Shown: piece by piece, positions 27,778 to 37,900 of the stretch
Layout of the letters: every line of letters begins with the position of its first letter
How positions within the stretch are numbered: the first letter of the stretch is position 1
NCBI GenBank assembly: GCA_021732485.1
Contig: JAKFUV010000003.1
Span: 124,001 to 188,000, forward strand
From: Hyphomicrobium sp.
Lineage (GTDB): Bacteria > Pseudomonadota > Alphaproteobacteria > Rhizobiales > Hyphomicrobiaceae
DNA: 64,000 bases
Direction of reading: 5' to 3'
Notes under the pieces: generated by a model
Seen by the model: the letters and a program-made list of their open reading frames with translations, nothing else
Database searches by the model: none
Told to the model about the DNA's origin: nothing
Program-made: the position numbers and the translations under genes

Positions 27778-30700
27778 TTAGCCCTTGAACATCATGATCA
27801 ACGCGTTGGGTATGCCAACCGTGACGTCCTCTGGCAACTCGAACACGGTCCAGCCCTTCGATTCCGCAATCTCAAGTGTTGCTTTGGTAAGAGGCGCTGC
27901 GCTGGCCGCAACGAAATGGCTGCGCCACGCAAAACTCATCTCCTGATTGTCAAAGTTTACGGCGGTGCCATCAGGCGCTGGAACGCCCGCTTCCTTAAAT
28001 GCGCGTTCCCATCTCGCGGCACACTCTGACTGATCCGGCGCTGCCGAGAGGACGACCTCTCCCCGAGCGAAATCTACAAGCATCTGCTTCGCCTCAGCGC
28101 TCGCACGGTCGATGAGTTCATGGTCGGGCTGATTGAAATATGAGAGGAGGCATCGATAACAGCCGCGGACACAGGCCTCGCCAGCCTTGTCAACAAGTAG
28201 ATTGGCATCCCCCGCAGCGATGGCTTCGTCGACATTGTCAAAATGCATAAGCGTCAGAGATTCCCTAGCTACCTTGCCGAGGGCATGCACTTCTTCGACC
28301 AGACGATTCAGAACTCCAGCTCCGCCTTCTGTTGCCTCATAGGCGAGGATGGCGCGGCGATTGTCGCGGGCTGGTAAAGGTTCCCCGAGGATCTCGCTTT
28401 CTTCCAGCTGGAAGACGACAGCTATCCCGCGCAACAGTGCGTGCTGGACGGTCGCTATCGTTTCGGGGGCGTAAGCTTCCGGCTCACGGAAGCGGAAAAG
28501 AAGCGCGTTCTTGCGGTCACGAACGATCGGAACAATCCGAACTGGCCTCGCAACTTCCGGCGGCACATCGACTTCCGGGTCCTCATCCTCCGACTTGGCC
28601 CAATAGCCGGTGCGAGGGTCGATATTGAAGCCGAAGACGGTCTGGTTTCTCCGCCGCTTGAGCCCCTTGTTAATTCGGCTGATTTCCGCGCTGTTAGCGT
28701 ACTGCAGCGAAAGGATTGCGGTTTCGCCGCAGCGGAAATCGGCCTCAGTGATCTGAAGCCGACCGTCCCGTTTCGGCCAGGAGAAAACTGTTTGGATGTC
28801 GAAACCCTGACGGACGCGCTCTTCGTCATTCGCCGTGATTCGGTCGGCGGGCGCCGCTTCGACGTTGTCGATCCGAAGTGTACGCTGTACCGGGATCTCG
28901 CCGGCCATCGGAGAGTCGCACGCATGGCAACGCTCGACCTCGCCTTCATGACAGGCGCCGCAATTAGAGCAAATGAAAATGTCCTTCGTGGCAAGTTCTG
29001 ATCCGTCCGCGGTGCGGACCTCGGGCGGTAGCTTCGCCTTCATGACTCGATAGGCTCGGCCTTCATGATAAATCAGGCTACGCGGTCCAAATTCCGAGAT
29101 GGCCAAGAAACGGGCGCGTTGGAGGAAGGAACCGGTTTTTCCCTCTCCAGGGATAAAGGCATAGAGGGGAAGTCGCGGGAAATTGTATCCCGGCAAAAAG
29201 CCCTCCGTCGCGAGATAGCGATAGGAATAAAAATCCGAGCCGTTCGAGGCTTTGCCTTGTTCGAGGATGGCGATCTGGTCGCTTGCCTGCATCTGCGCGG
29301 CTTTGATCTTGCGCCTGTCTGCAGCTGATAGACCGGCGATTTCCGAACGTTGATTGGCCTCCATCAGCTGGGTCCGAGCCGAATTGTAGAGTTCGCGCCA
29401 GCGATCAAATGCGCCATCGAATTCGTAAGGCGCGCGCATCGCCACCCCAAGCACAAAGTCGTCCGGTTCCTCCATCCAGACTGGCCTTCGTCCGTTGACA
29501 GAGGAAAGTATCTGATCGAGCACGCGCTTCATCGGCGCACGTGCTGTTGTCACCAATTCGGGTTGACGGATGACGTCGAGGATTTCCTGTTTCAGTGGGT
29601 ACTTCACTTGCTTGAGATCGAGAATTTCTGGGATGTCAGGGGAGAGCGCCAGCTTAGCCTCAGCCATCCAGACGGCGTGCAAGTGCGATCGCACCAATTC
29701 CTCATTGGTAATATCGAGCGCTGGTGGCCTTACGACACCGGCCACCATGTCATTGCGGCGCTGAAAGAAATACTGGTCGTGAGGCGACTGGGCCGCACAA
29801 TAGGTCACGATGACGGCAGCTTGGCCCGACCTTCCGGCCCTACCTGCTCGCTGGGCATAGTTGGCAGGGGTCGGCGGTACATTTCGCAGATAGACGGCGT
29901 TCAGGGCCGAAATATCCACACCGAGTTCCATTGTCGGCGAACAGAAAAGAGTGGGGAGGAATTGGTCGGATTCTGCTGCGGCCTTGATTTCTGCGACGTT
30001 CTCTCTGAGCTTTGCACGATCATCTTCTTCGAAGCGGAACCTCCATTCCCGCCATTCCCGCTGTTTTTGGGAGACTTGTGCCGTGTGCTCGCGACCTTCC
30101 AGCCCCCAGTATGTACTCCGGCCCCGCTTCAGATCGGCAGCGATGGTATTGTACAGGTCATGGAAATAGCGGTTCCCGTGTGGTGTGCCGCTGCGGATCG
30201 ATTCCCCTGCTGTTAAACGGACCGCTGATGGCGAGAGCCGCCAGCCCTGCAGATCAGCTTCAATCTCGACGAGCGATACTAGCCCTTCGCGAGCAAGACG
30301 CTCCATTAAGCCTGTCATCACTGTGAGATAATCGGCTCTGTTGAGTTTTCTGCCGATGACACTGGTTCGATTAATTAGGCGACCGATCCGGGAGTTGTGG
30401 CCAGCACGGACGATCGTCTGCTCTTCCCGCAATCCCACCTGGTCCTTGCCTGGCGCCTGCAGGAAAAGTGTCGTGCGGCTTCTGGGCGTTTCTTTTTGGT
30501 CGATGACCCACGGGGCTCGTAATAGATTGCGGGACTTTTGGGCGACGGAATCTAGAACGGTCAGATCGAGTGCCTCCGTACCTACGGCAAGCCCTTCCAG
30601 CATGGCGCCGAGTAGATTCTTGAGCAATTTCTTGCGTCCAGCGAGATCAAAACTGCCAAGATCAGGAAGGATTGCCATAAGGCCATCTCTGTCTTCCGCG

Positions 30701-32949
30701 ATCTCATCGAGACCAATAAATTCAACATCGATAAGCTTGAGAACGGAAAGACTTGGATTGGTGTAACGCCATCCCCGACGCAAGTCTGTCCAGACACGAT
30801 GGGCCAGCACTTTGGCGAGTGACCGTTGAGCATCTTCCCGCACCACCGCACCAGCCTCGGGATCGAGCATCCAGTGGATCCGTGCCTCCCTATTGGAAGC
30901 CGTGAACCCAAGTGCCTTCACCACACGCAGGCCGAATTCATCCTCGGCTAAGCCATCATCACCGGCGTCGAGAACTGCTCGCAGAATGGCACCACGGAGT
31001 AGGCTCACGAACAAAAAATCGTTGAAATGACCAGCCTGCAGTGCAGCGTCCTGGCGATTGTCAGTAAAGGCGAGAAGCTTTCGCTTTTCTGCAGGAACTC
31101 CGCTGTACTCTCCGTTCATCCATTCGAGGGCAGTTGAGACGAGATGTGTGGTCGCCGAGCTTCGGCCTTCTCCTGAAAGGCCGGCGAGTTTGCTGCGTTC
31201 CCGCATGCTGGGATGCGGCTGGTCGAGGCAGCATGGACAGAAGCCAAACTTGCCCGGAATGAACCAGAAGCTTTGGCCGGACGCGCTGTAGCGACCATCT
31301 GGGCTCACAGTGACAATCTGCGGAAGTCTGGCCCTTCTGTTGGCGCGGACACGCTCGATGCCGTTGCGCTCTTCCCGCCATTCTTCCGGATAGGTCTCGA
31401 AGTCGCCCGTAAAAGCGTAATCTGCGTCTGCGGCACCGGCGGGCGTCAGGTAGCCAGCGACATCGCCATCCGGTTCATCGGAAGGCGTATCATCGATGTT
31501 TCGAGGCAGACAGCGCGTACCATCAGCATCCACGATCTTCGTGACGACGTGGACTTCATGACCGCATTCCCGGCAGAACCGTGTGGGATAAAGGCGATTG
31601 CCTGGAAAGTCTGGATCTTCGAGCTGCCCTTCGAACAGGACACGCCTCGGCCGCTCTGTCAGCGTTGTGAATATTTCTCCTGCACCAGATATGAACCGGT
31701 GCAGTTTGAAAGCAAGAAAAGCGCCCGAGGTAGTACCACCGCGCTCCGTCTCGGGCAGGCTGACGCGGGTCAAAAACTTTTCAAACGCACTCCGGCAGCT
31801 TTTCGCATCCACACCACTGTCATGAGAAAGCAGCTCGACAGCCTGGTCGAAGGGTACGGGCTTTTTGCGCTTGAGCTCTTGTCCATCATCGAGACCGATT
31901 GCAAGCTCTGTCCAGACAGCAAGAGGGTGCCGCCGCAGTACGTCGTCTGGCAGGGCTTCGGGAATGTCGTTCGCGAGAACCTGCGCAAGGTTCGGCCGCA
32001 CATCATCAAGCTTCAGCTGGTCGTCCGTCGCACGCTGAAGCGACTCGTCTATAACTGCATCAGGACCTATCGAGGTCCCGAACAACCGAGATGCGACGTC
32101 GGCCACGGCTTTAGCGCGACCGGCCTCAGAGCCTTCGCTGGCCATCGTGGCCGAAGTGCCGATGCAGATCGGTTCTGCATGTGGTGCGCAGCGGTTCCGG
32201 AGGCGCCGGACAAGGATCGCAACATCTGCGCCCTGGCGACCGCGATAAGTGTGCAATTCGTCGAGAACGATGAACTCAAGCCCGATGGCGTTATCGATGA
32301 CTTTAGCATCAAGGCCGTCCTGACGCGTCAGAAGCAGCTCTGCCATCATGAAGTTTGTGAGAAGGATGTCTGGAGGGTTGTCTGCGATCCTCTGACGCTC
32401 TTCTTGGCTTTCCTGGCCAGTATAGCGCCGCACCACTGGCTGCAATTCTGTGGGAAGCCCCGACTGGGAAATGAATTTCTCGATTTCCTTAATCTGACTG
32501 TTTGCGAGCGCGTTCATCGGGTAGACGATGATGGCCCTTGTCTTGTGCGGCTGGCCGGCCTTTCGGGCACGGACGATGGCATCGACTACTGGGACGAAGA
32601 AACAGATTGATTTCCCTGAGCCGGTTCCCGTCGTCACAACGTAGCTTTGGCCGACGCGGGCCTTTGCGATCGACTGCGCCTGATGCCGATAAAATCTGAG
32701 CGGCGCTGCCCCTATTCGAAAAATCTTACCGGTAGCTTCGTCTAGGTCCCCCGACGCTACTAGGTCATCTACTGTGGGTCCTGAGAGAAACCGTGGGTTC
32801 AGAGAAAGCAGTGCATCCGGCCAGAAACGCCGTTCGTCGTATTGCCGTCCAATCTCGAGCCGGAGGTCCTCTGCCCGAATTGTGCTGAATGATCGAGAAA
32901 AGCGGCCGTATGAATCGATTAGCTCATGGTCGAACTCAAAAGCCTTCAT
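27778..32949 (-). CDS. fused DEAD-box helicase with DUF1998 (DrmA/DrmB- or DruE-like)
   Basis: A 1723-residue protein, first gene of the operon. Motifs in order: TGTGSGKS at 107-114, LDELHTYRGRQGADVA with DELH at 230-233, IGTSATM, then SPTMELGVDIS and NYAQRAGRAGRSGQ in the second RecA domain. A zinc-ribbon-like CSNCGACHEG..CHACDSPM follows. The DUF1998 signature TEGGAGVLNRLVEE and CVRGCYRCLLSYFNQPDHEL lies near the C-terminus. In DISARM, helicase DrmA and DUF1998 protein DrmB are separate; in MrfA and Druantia DruE they are one chain, as here. It likely translocates on or scans invading DNA. A 117-bp gap separates its start from the XRE gene. Confidence 0.75.
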   Translation of the reverse strand: MKAFEFDHELIDSYGRFSRSFSTIRAEDLRLEIGRQYDERRFWPDALLSLNPRFLSGPTVDDLVASGDLDEATGKIFRIGAAPLRFYRHQAQSIAKARVGQSYVVTTGTGSGKSICFFVPVVDAIVRARKAGQPHKTRAIIVYPMNALANSQIKEIEKFISQSGLPTELQPVVRRYTGQESQEERQRIADNPPDILLTNFMMAELLLTRQDGLDAKVIDNAIGLEFIVLDELHTYRGRQGADVAILVRRLRNRCAPHAEPICIGTSATMASEGSEAGRAKAVADVASRLFGTSIGPDAVIDESLQRATDDQLKLDDVRPNLAQVLANDIPEALPDDVLRRHPLAVWTELAIGLDDGQELKRKKPVPFDQAVELLSHDSGVDAKSCRSAFEKFLTRVSLPETERGGTTSGAFLAFKLHRFISGAGEIFTTLTERPRRVLFEGQLEDPDFPGNRLYPTRFCRECGHEVHVVTKIVDADGTRCLPRNIDDTPSDEPDGDVAGYLTPAGAADADYAFTGDFETYPEEWREERNGIERVRANRRARLPQIVTVSPDGRYSASGQSFWFIPGKFGFCPCCLDQPHPSMRERSKLAGLSGEGRSSATTHLVSTALEWMNGEYSGVPAEKRKLLAFTDNRQDAALQAGHFNDFLFVSLLRGAILRAVLDAGDDGLAEDEFGLRVVKALGFTASNREARIHWMLDPEAGAVVREDAQRSLAKVLAHRVWTDLRRGWRYTNPSLSVLKLIDVEFIGLDEIAEDRDGLMAILPDLGSFDLAGRKKLLKNLLGAMLEGLAVGTEALDLTVLDSVAQKSRNLLRAPWVIDQKETPRSRTTLFLQAPGKDQVGLREEQTIVRAGHNSRIGRLINRTSVIGRKLNRADYLTVMTGLMERLAREGLVSLVEIEADLQGWRLSPSAVRLTAGESIRSGTPHGNRYFHDLYNTIAADLKRGRSTYWGLEGREHTAQVSQKQREWREWRFRFEEDDRAKLRENVAEIKAAAESDQFLPTLFCSPTMELGVDISALNAVYLRNVPPTPANYAQRAGRAGRSGQAAVIVTYCAAQSPHDQYFFQRRNDMVAGVVRPPALDITNEELVRSHLHAVWMAEAKLALSPDIPEILDLKQVKYPLKQEILDVIRQPELVTTARAPMKRVLDQILSSVNGRRPVWMEEPDDFVLGVAMRAPYEFDGAFDRWRELYNSARTQLMEANQRSEIAGLSAADRRKIKAAQMQASDQIAILEQGKASNGSDFYSYRYLATEGFLPGYNFPRLPLYAFIPGEGKTGSFLQRARFLAISEFGPRSLIYHEGRAYRVMKAKLPPEVRTADGSELATKDIFICSNCGACHEGEVERCHACDSPMAGEIPVQRTLRIDNVEAAPADRITANDEERVRQGFDIQTVFSWPKRDGRLQITEADFRCGETAILSLQYANSAEISRINKGLKRRRNQTVFGFNIDPRTGYWAKSEDEDPEVDVPPEVARPVRIVPIVRDRKNALLFRFREPEAYAPETIATVQHALLRGIAVVFQLEESEILGEPLPARDNRRAILAYEATEGGAGVLNRLVEEVHALGKVARESLTLMHFDNVDEAIAAGDANLLVDKAGEACVRGCYRCLLSYFNQPDHELIDRASAEAKQMLVDFARGEVVLSAAPDQSECAARWERAFKEAGVPAPDGTAVNFDNQEMSFAWRSHFVAASAAPLTKATLEIAESKGWTVFELPEDVTVGIPNALIMMFKG

Positions 32950-33066
32950 GAAAATCCCAATTGCTCCCCGTCGGACTTCCGTGCCGAATTAACAAACGCG
33001 GTTCAGAGGCGCGAAGTCTTGGCATTGAGTCCCCTTCGCTAATACATCAAAGGACCATCCCGGAAC

Positions 33067-33297
33067 TCAACTCTTTCGGGTGGCGCCCTTTACATCGTCA
33101 ATCAACTGTCCAGCGGGCACCTTCAACGCTCTCGCAATTTTATCCACAATCACAACGGTCGGGTTGCGAACACCGCGCTCAATGCCGCTGATGTACGTTC
33201 TGTGCAAGCCGCAGTGATCGGCAAAGCTCTCTTGTGAGTAGCCCTGCTCCTCCCGCAACTTCTTTAAGTTCTGCCCCAATCGGCGGCGCACGTCCAT
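33067..33297 (-). CDS. XRE-family transcriptional regulator (controller-like)
   Basis: A 76-residue single-domain helix-turn-helix protein of the Cro/C1 type: LGQNLKKLREEQGYSQESFAD, then HRTYISGIERGVRNPTVVIV in the recognition region. Size and sequence resemble C proteins that time the expression of restriction genes. It lies just upstream of the DISARM-like operon on the same strand and is divergent from the Mrr-like nuclease. It is thus well placed to control both and to delay toxic activity after entry into a new host. Repeats in the divergent promoter may be its operators. Confidence 0.85.
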   Translation of the reverse strand: MDVRRRLGQNLKKLREEQGYSQESFADHCGLHRTYISGIERGVRNPTVVIVDKIARALKVPAGQLIDDVKGATRKS

Positions 33298-33339
33298 GCC
33301 GTTAAGGGAACGGCGACCAAGACGATTGATCTACAGACG

Positions 33340-33415
33340 ATGAGTCTCATTTTGCTGGACTTCACAGGGCTTTGGAGCGAACAGACGGACTTACAAGGGA
33401 AACTTATGAGTCTCA
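33340..33415. promoter_or_regulatory. paired short repeats in the XRE/Mrr intergenic region
   Basis: ATGAGTCTCA occurs at 33340-33349 and again at 33406-33415. Between them GGACTT-NNN-AGGG occurs at 33357-33369 and 33387-33399, 30 bp apart. ATGAGTCTCAT is nearly self-complementary. The arrangement upstream of the Mrr-like start and the divergent XRE start suggests operator sites for the XRE protein. The repeats are seen; binding is inferred. Confidence 0.4.
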
Positions 33416-33422
33416 CACCTCC

Positions 33423-34352
33423 ATGCCCGCCATTGCGCCTTCGTCGATTCGCTACATCAAGCTCGGCTCAGGCGGCGTATTCGCGCCAGCCTGCCTGGAA
33501 CGCGGCGAGATCCACTTAAGCTATAAGGAAGTCCCGCACGATCTTTGCCTCGCAGGAAACTGGGACGGCGTCGTCGACTGGTTTGTGAAACACGGTCGCA
33601 AGCTCGGTAAGGCCCGCGATGCAACTCGCGAGATCCGGGACTTCTACACCCTCGGCCCCGATTGCCTTTGGATTACCTTTGCCGACGGATTTCTTTGGTG
33701 GTCATTTTCTGAGCCCGTGATCACATGGCGTGGGCCGGGCGATCCAACGCAAGGCGCTCGAACGCGACCAACGATAGGTGGATGGCGCAACAGTTCGATC
33801 GGTGGCCGCTCACTAAGAATGCAGGGGCTGACGAGCAAGCTCACCCAGGTCGCCAATTACCGACAGACGATCTGCCAGGTTGCGCACGACGCGTATCTGG
33901 TCCGGAAGATCAACGATGTCGCCGAGCCGATTGTTGCCGAAGCGCATGCCGCACGCCAAACGCTTATCGACGTCGCAACCCGCATGATCGCCGAACTGCA
34001 CTGGGCGGACTTTGAAGTGCTGGCTGACTTAATCTTGGCGCGCGGCGGCTGGCAGCGCGTCTCAGTGCTCGGCGAGACTATGGCCGACATCGACCTGATC
34101 ATCGAGCAACCGACCTTAGGTGAACGCGCAACGGTTCAGGTCAAGTCGCGCGCGAGCCAGGTCGTGCTCGACGAGCACATCGAGCATTTCCAGCGCTCCG
34201 GGGAGAAGCGCACATTCTTTATCTGCCATTCTCCTCAAGGCCATTTGTCGGTCGCGGGCTTGCATGGTGTCCATCTTTGGACCGGAGATGCTTTAGCTGC
34301 GATTACGATCAAGAGCGGCCTCTTTGACTGGCTCGTCGAACGCGTCGGGTAA
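33423..34352 (+). CDS. Mrr-like restriction endonuclease (PD-(D/E)XK)
   Basis: A 309-residue protein with an N-terminal domain of about 150 residues that I do not recognise (aromatic-rich, DCLWITFADGFLWWSF). A C-terminal nuclease fold begins near residue 190: LHWADFEVLADLILARGGW as the first helix, then MADIDLIIEQP with the catalytic Asp, and ATVQVKSRA supplying the QVK site. This is the Mrr_cat/RecB-like type that cuts modified DNA. ATG 33423 follows the open leader from TTG 33372. Its 3' end is repeated in degenerate form at 43844-43932, next to an intact DUF5681 gene, implying a former neighbour relation. Confidence 0.7.
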   Translation: MPAIAPSSIRYIKLGSGGVFAPACLERGEIHLSYKEVPHDLCLAGNWDGVVDWFVKHGRKLGKARDATREIRDFYTLGPDCLWITFADGFLWWSFSEPVITWRGPGDPTQGARTRPTIGGWRNSSIGGRSLRMQGLTSKLTQVANYRQTICQVAHDAYLVRKINDVAEPIVAEAHAARQTLIDVATRMIAELHWADFEVLADLILARGGWQRVSVLGETMADIDLIIEQPTLGERATVQVKSRASQVVLDEHIEHFQRSGEKRTFFICHSPQGHLSVAGLHGVHLWTGDALAAITIKSGLFDWLVERVG

Positions 34353-34685
34353 TACTATCAGCAAGCGTTAGTCAAACATCTCGCCTTCCACGGGCGGGAC
34401 TTCCTTCGGCCTATATTTCGCGTTCCATTCTTCTCGTGTCAGTGTCTCAGGTAAGACGATGTAGCCAACCTGTTACTCGTCGGTATCGATCGGTACGAAC
34501 CGCCGCTCCAGATCGGTGAAGGTTTTGAATGCGCGCTGGTCGCCTGAGGCCGCCAGCTTTTTCCAGAGGACCAAGACGAGTTCAATCGCGCTGTATTGCC
34601 GGGGCTTCCCGGTGCGGTTCGGGTCGGCGTCATGCTTTTCCATAGCACACGCTTTGCTGTCGCCCTGCGCCCTTTGGCGCCCAGA
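34265..34685. repeat. left copy of about 420-bp imperfect direct repeat
   Basis: This segment covers the last 90 bp of the Mrr-like gene plus a DUF5681 remnant. It aligns over its whole length with 43844-44268 in the same orientation, with long identical runs (for example around 34532-34556 versus 44107-44131). By eye, identity is roughly 80-85 per cent in the DUF5681 part and lower in the nuclease part. Here the nuclease end is intact and DUF5681 is broken; in the right copy the reverse is true. Confidence 0.8.
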
Positions 34686-34690
34686 TCACC
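34368..34690 (-). pseudogene. DUF5681 gene remnant
   Basis: Homologous to the intact DUF5681 gene at 43948-44382. Relative to it, one base is missing near 34640, which shifts the frame just after the GAKGRRATAKRV block. A TAA at 34473-34475 interrupts the corrected frame, and the N-terminal third is lost. The corrected frame still reads EWNAKYRPKEVPP near its end. It lies directly downstream of the convergent Mrr-like gene. The 34691-34920 remainder holds only the leader of the SIR2 gene. Confidence 0.8.
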
Positions 34691-34920
34691 GCAGTCGACG
34701 ACGCGGCCTAATCTTTCGATGCAGGCCTTCGCAAAACGTATCCGATAATTCAAAAACGCCCTTTAGATCCGTCGCAGGTACTTGATCGAACAAGCCCACC
34801 AGTTCCGGCCCACAAGGGCCACTTAACGCGACGTCCGAACGTCAAACAAAACTATCCTGCGAGGTATACTCCAACGGTCTCCTCCTTTCGTAAGCCACAC
34901 AAATCAGGAAGCCTGTACTC

Positions 34921-37900
34921 ATGAGATTTTCTAAGGACGGTCCCGAGATTCCAGTCGAACTGATTGAGGCCTCAATCCGCGGGGAAGTTATTTTTCTCTG
35001 CGGCGCTGGCGTCTCTCAATCATCGGGGTTGCCGAATTTCAAGACTCTCACTGAGCGCATTTTTGTCCGGCTTGGCGAGACGATGGATCCTGCCGAGAAA
35101 CTTCCATATGAAAAAGAAAGATTTGAAGAAACGCTTGGATCGCTGGCTCGGCGCCTTGTCGATAAGCGAGGGCTGTACACGGCGGTTGCCGAAGAACTCC
35201 ATGCCGACACTGTCAATGACCTCTCTCCTCACGAGACCCTCTTGCGGTTGTCTCGGGATTTCGAAAGCCGGCCAACCATCGTTACGACCAATTTCGACAC
35301 CCTATTTGAGCGGGCACTAAACAAGGAGACCGGGCTACCTGTTCGTGACCTAAGTTTTGCCAGCGCACAAGTACCCGCACCAGGCGGGCCGAGGTTCGAG
35401 GGCATCATACACCTGCACGGTCGTCTGGCCGACGCTAAGCATAATCTCGATGGCAGCGATTTGGTGCTGACGAGTGCGGACTACGGTGACGCCTATCTGC
35501 GGTCGGGATGGGCGTCACGATTCTTATTTGATCTCGCGCGAACCCGGACCATCGTGCTCGTGGGCTACAGCGCATCAGATCCGCCCGTGCGCTACATCTT
35601 GAATATTTTGGAGGCCGACCGTGAGCGATTTCCGGACATCAAGTCCGTCTACGCGCTTGATGCTCACACCGTAGGCAAGGGTCAAGAGAACGCGGCGGCG
35701 TGGGAAGCGATTGCGGTAAGTCCAATTCTCTACGAATTGATGGACGACGACTACCGGCCTTTCTGGAAAGATTTATCCGCCTGGGCCGATGTTTCAGAGA
35801 CGCCGAGAGCCTGGAGAAAAGCTCGTCTGGAAGCAATGACGGCAAACCCCTTTGATACAATCGAGGAATGGGAGCGCAATCAGGCGGCATGGATTTTCGG
35901 TCATGACGATGCTGTCGCACTGCTGTCCAAAATCAACATGCCGCCGGTGTGGCTGGAATTTCTCCGGACACATAAGGCTTGGAGGCCATCGAATTCTACC
36001 GAATGGCCCCTCGCGCAATGGGCCGCCAACCGATTGCATGACAACGATGCATTCCGAGAGATGCTCGGGTTTGTCGATCAACTGGGTCCTGCCGCTGCCG
36101 GCATCATCGATCGCGGTTTAGTTGCGCCACGAGATGAACCGGTTCCAGCTCATCTTGAGAAGGCTTGGCACCTCCTAACGATTATCGCGCGCACGAAACG
36201 AGACATCGATCACTGGCATCGTCCGATTGCTTTGGGCCGGGTGCGATCCAACCAAGCCTCAAGTTCAGATTTGATAGCTGCGATTGTGCATTATGCGCCG
36301 CGACTTAGGCTGCGCGCGCCGTATTCTTTCGATTTGGCCCAAGATAAAGAAGGTCTGTCAGGGTTATGCCGCGTCGAACTCGAACCGGATCGGGATTGCG
36401 ACATCAACGAGCTCCTGAACGCCTTTCAGCCAGAGTCCCAACACATTTGGCCTGCTCTACAGATCGCAAGTGATGCTCTTCTTCGGTCGTTACGGTTGGC
36501 ACTCGATGCGGAGCAAGCGGGCGCCAGTTTTGAACGCGCTAGCATCGACGTTCCGTCGATCAGCGCTCATGATCAGAATGAACATCACGGGAGCGTTTTG
36601 CCGCTGACTCGGGTCTGCGCGGAATTGTGGCTGAAGGTCTGCATTGTCGATCAGGAAAAGGCCAGTGCAATTGCTGAGCTCTGGAAGCATGCCGGGTTCG
36701 CACTCACGACCCGCCTTTGGCTTTTCACATTGCATGAAGATCTGGCGGTCCCGCCGGGCGATATTATTCAATGCCTTCTAGATCTGCCAACAACTAATTT
36801 CTGGGCGCACCGCAAAGAAGTTCTAGAACTGCTTCGAGATCGATGCCGGGGTGCATCGCTCGATCAGATCAGTAAACTAACTACTCGAATTTTGAATGGT
36901 CCGGAACTATCACAAGATCGCACACCAGAAGACAAGCAACGTGGCTTAGACAGCACCGTATGGCTGCATCTTAAAGCCCTCGCCGTTGGCAACGTCCAGC
37001 TTCCCGACCAGGCTCTGGCCGAATTTCAAAAAATTAATGCGCGCCGGGGATGGATGGACCGTAATCTTGAAGAACAAGACCTCTTCTGGATGTGGTCGTA
37101 CGGCGCCCAGTATGGTCCCCAAGGTGATCCCGCGCCGATCGCCGAAGCCGACACAACAAAACGTATTGAAATTGCAGCCGACCTAGAGCGCCGTGATTCC
37201 TTCAATCAATCCGACGTCTGGAGAGTGTACTGCAAGCAAGATCCTGCGGGCGCGCTCGACGCCGCAATGGCAGCCGACGCCGCCGCAGACCAAGCCGATC
37301 GTTGGCGTGATGTATTGTGGTCCATACAAGAAATAGGCAACACTTCCGACGAGGCCAAAGCTCAAGGTCGCACCCTATCCGCGAAGGCCCTCGCGCATTT
37401 GGATGGTTGCGAAGACGCCAAGCTCGCGAAGTTATCCTCGCCTCTCGTAGACCTTTACGGCTACGCGCTCAAGATTGAGTCACCTATTAACGACCTCTGG
37501 TGGGATCGGCTCTGGAAATGCGCAACAACTGAAGACGGACAAATGGCGCTCGTGTCTGCCGACAAAGATCCAGGCTACGATTTGATATCTCACGCCATCA
37601 ATGCGCCAGCAGGCAAGCTTGCCGAGATGATGATTAATCGCTTGGGGCCATCTTGGCAGGCTTTACCGGGTCAAAGCAAAGAGCGGACCAAAGCACGGCT
37701 GAGCTCAGCCATTGGAAGCCCGGTACTCGGTGGCCTGTACGCCCGCGCCGAGATCACGCGCTATGTGGCTTGGCTTGACGCGTCGCTTCCTGAACTCGTG
37801 GACGGAGAACTTCTATCTTGCCTAAATGCTGATTCGTCCGAAGGCGAGGCTCTGCGGTCAATCCTGGTTGGCATGAGCCCAAGCCACAACATGGCTTTAA

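Noticed and set aside
29350-30216. 288-residue plus-strand open frame
   Set aside because: Antisense to the helicase-DUF1998 gene, rich in Arg, His and Cys without pattern.
31213-32610. 465-residue plus-strand open frame
   Set aside because: It lies fully antisense to the helicase-DUF1998 gene, whose motifs are all present; the product has no conserved block. It is a shadow frame of GC-rich DNA.
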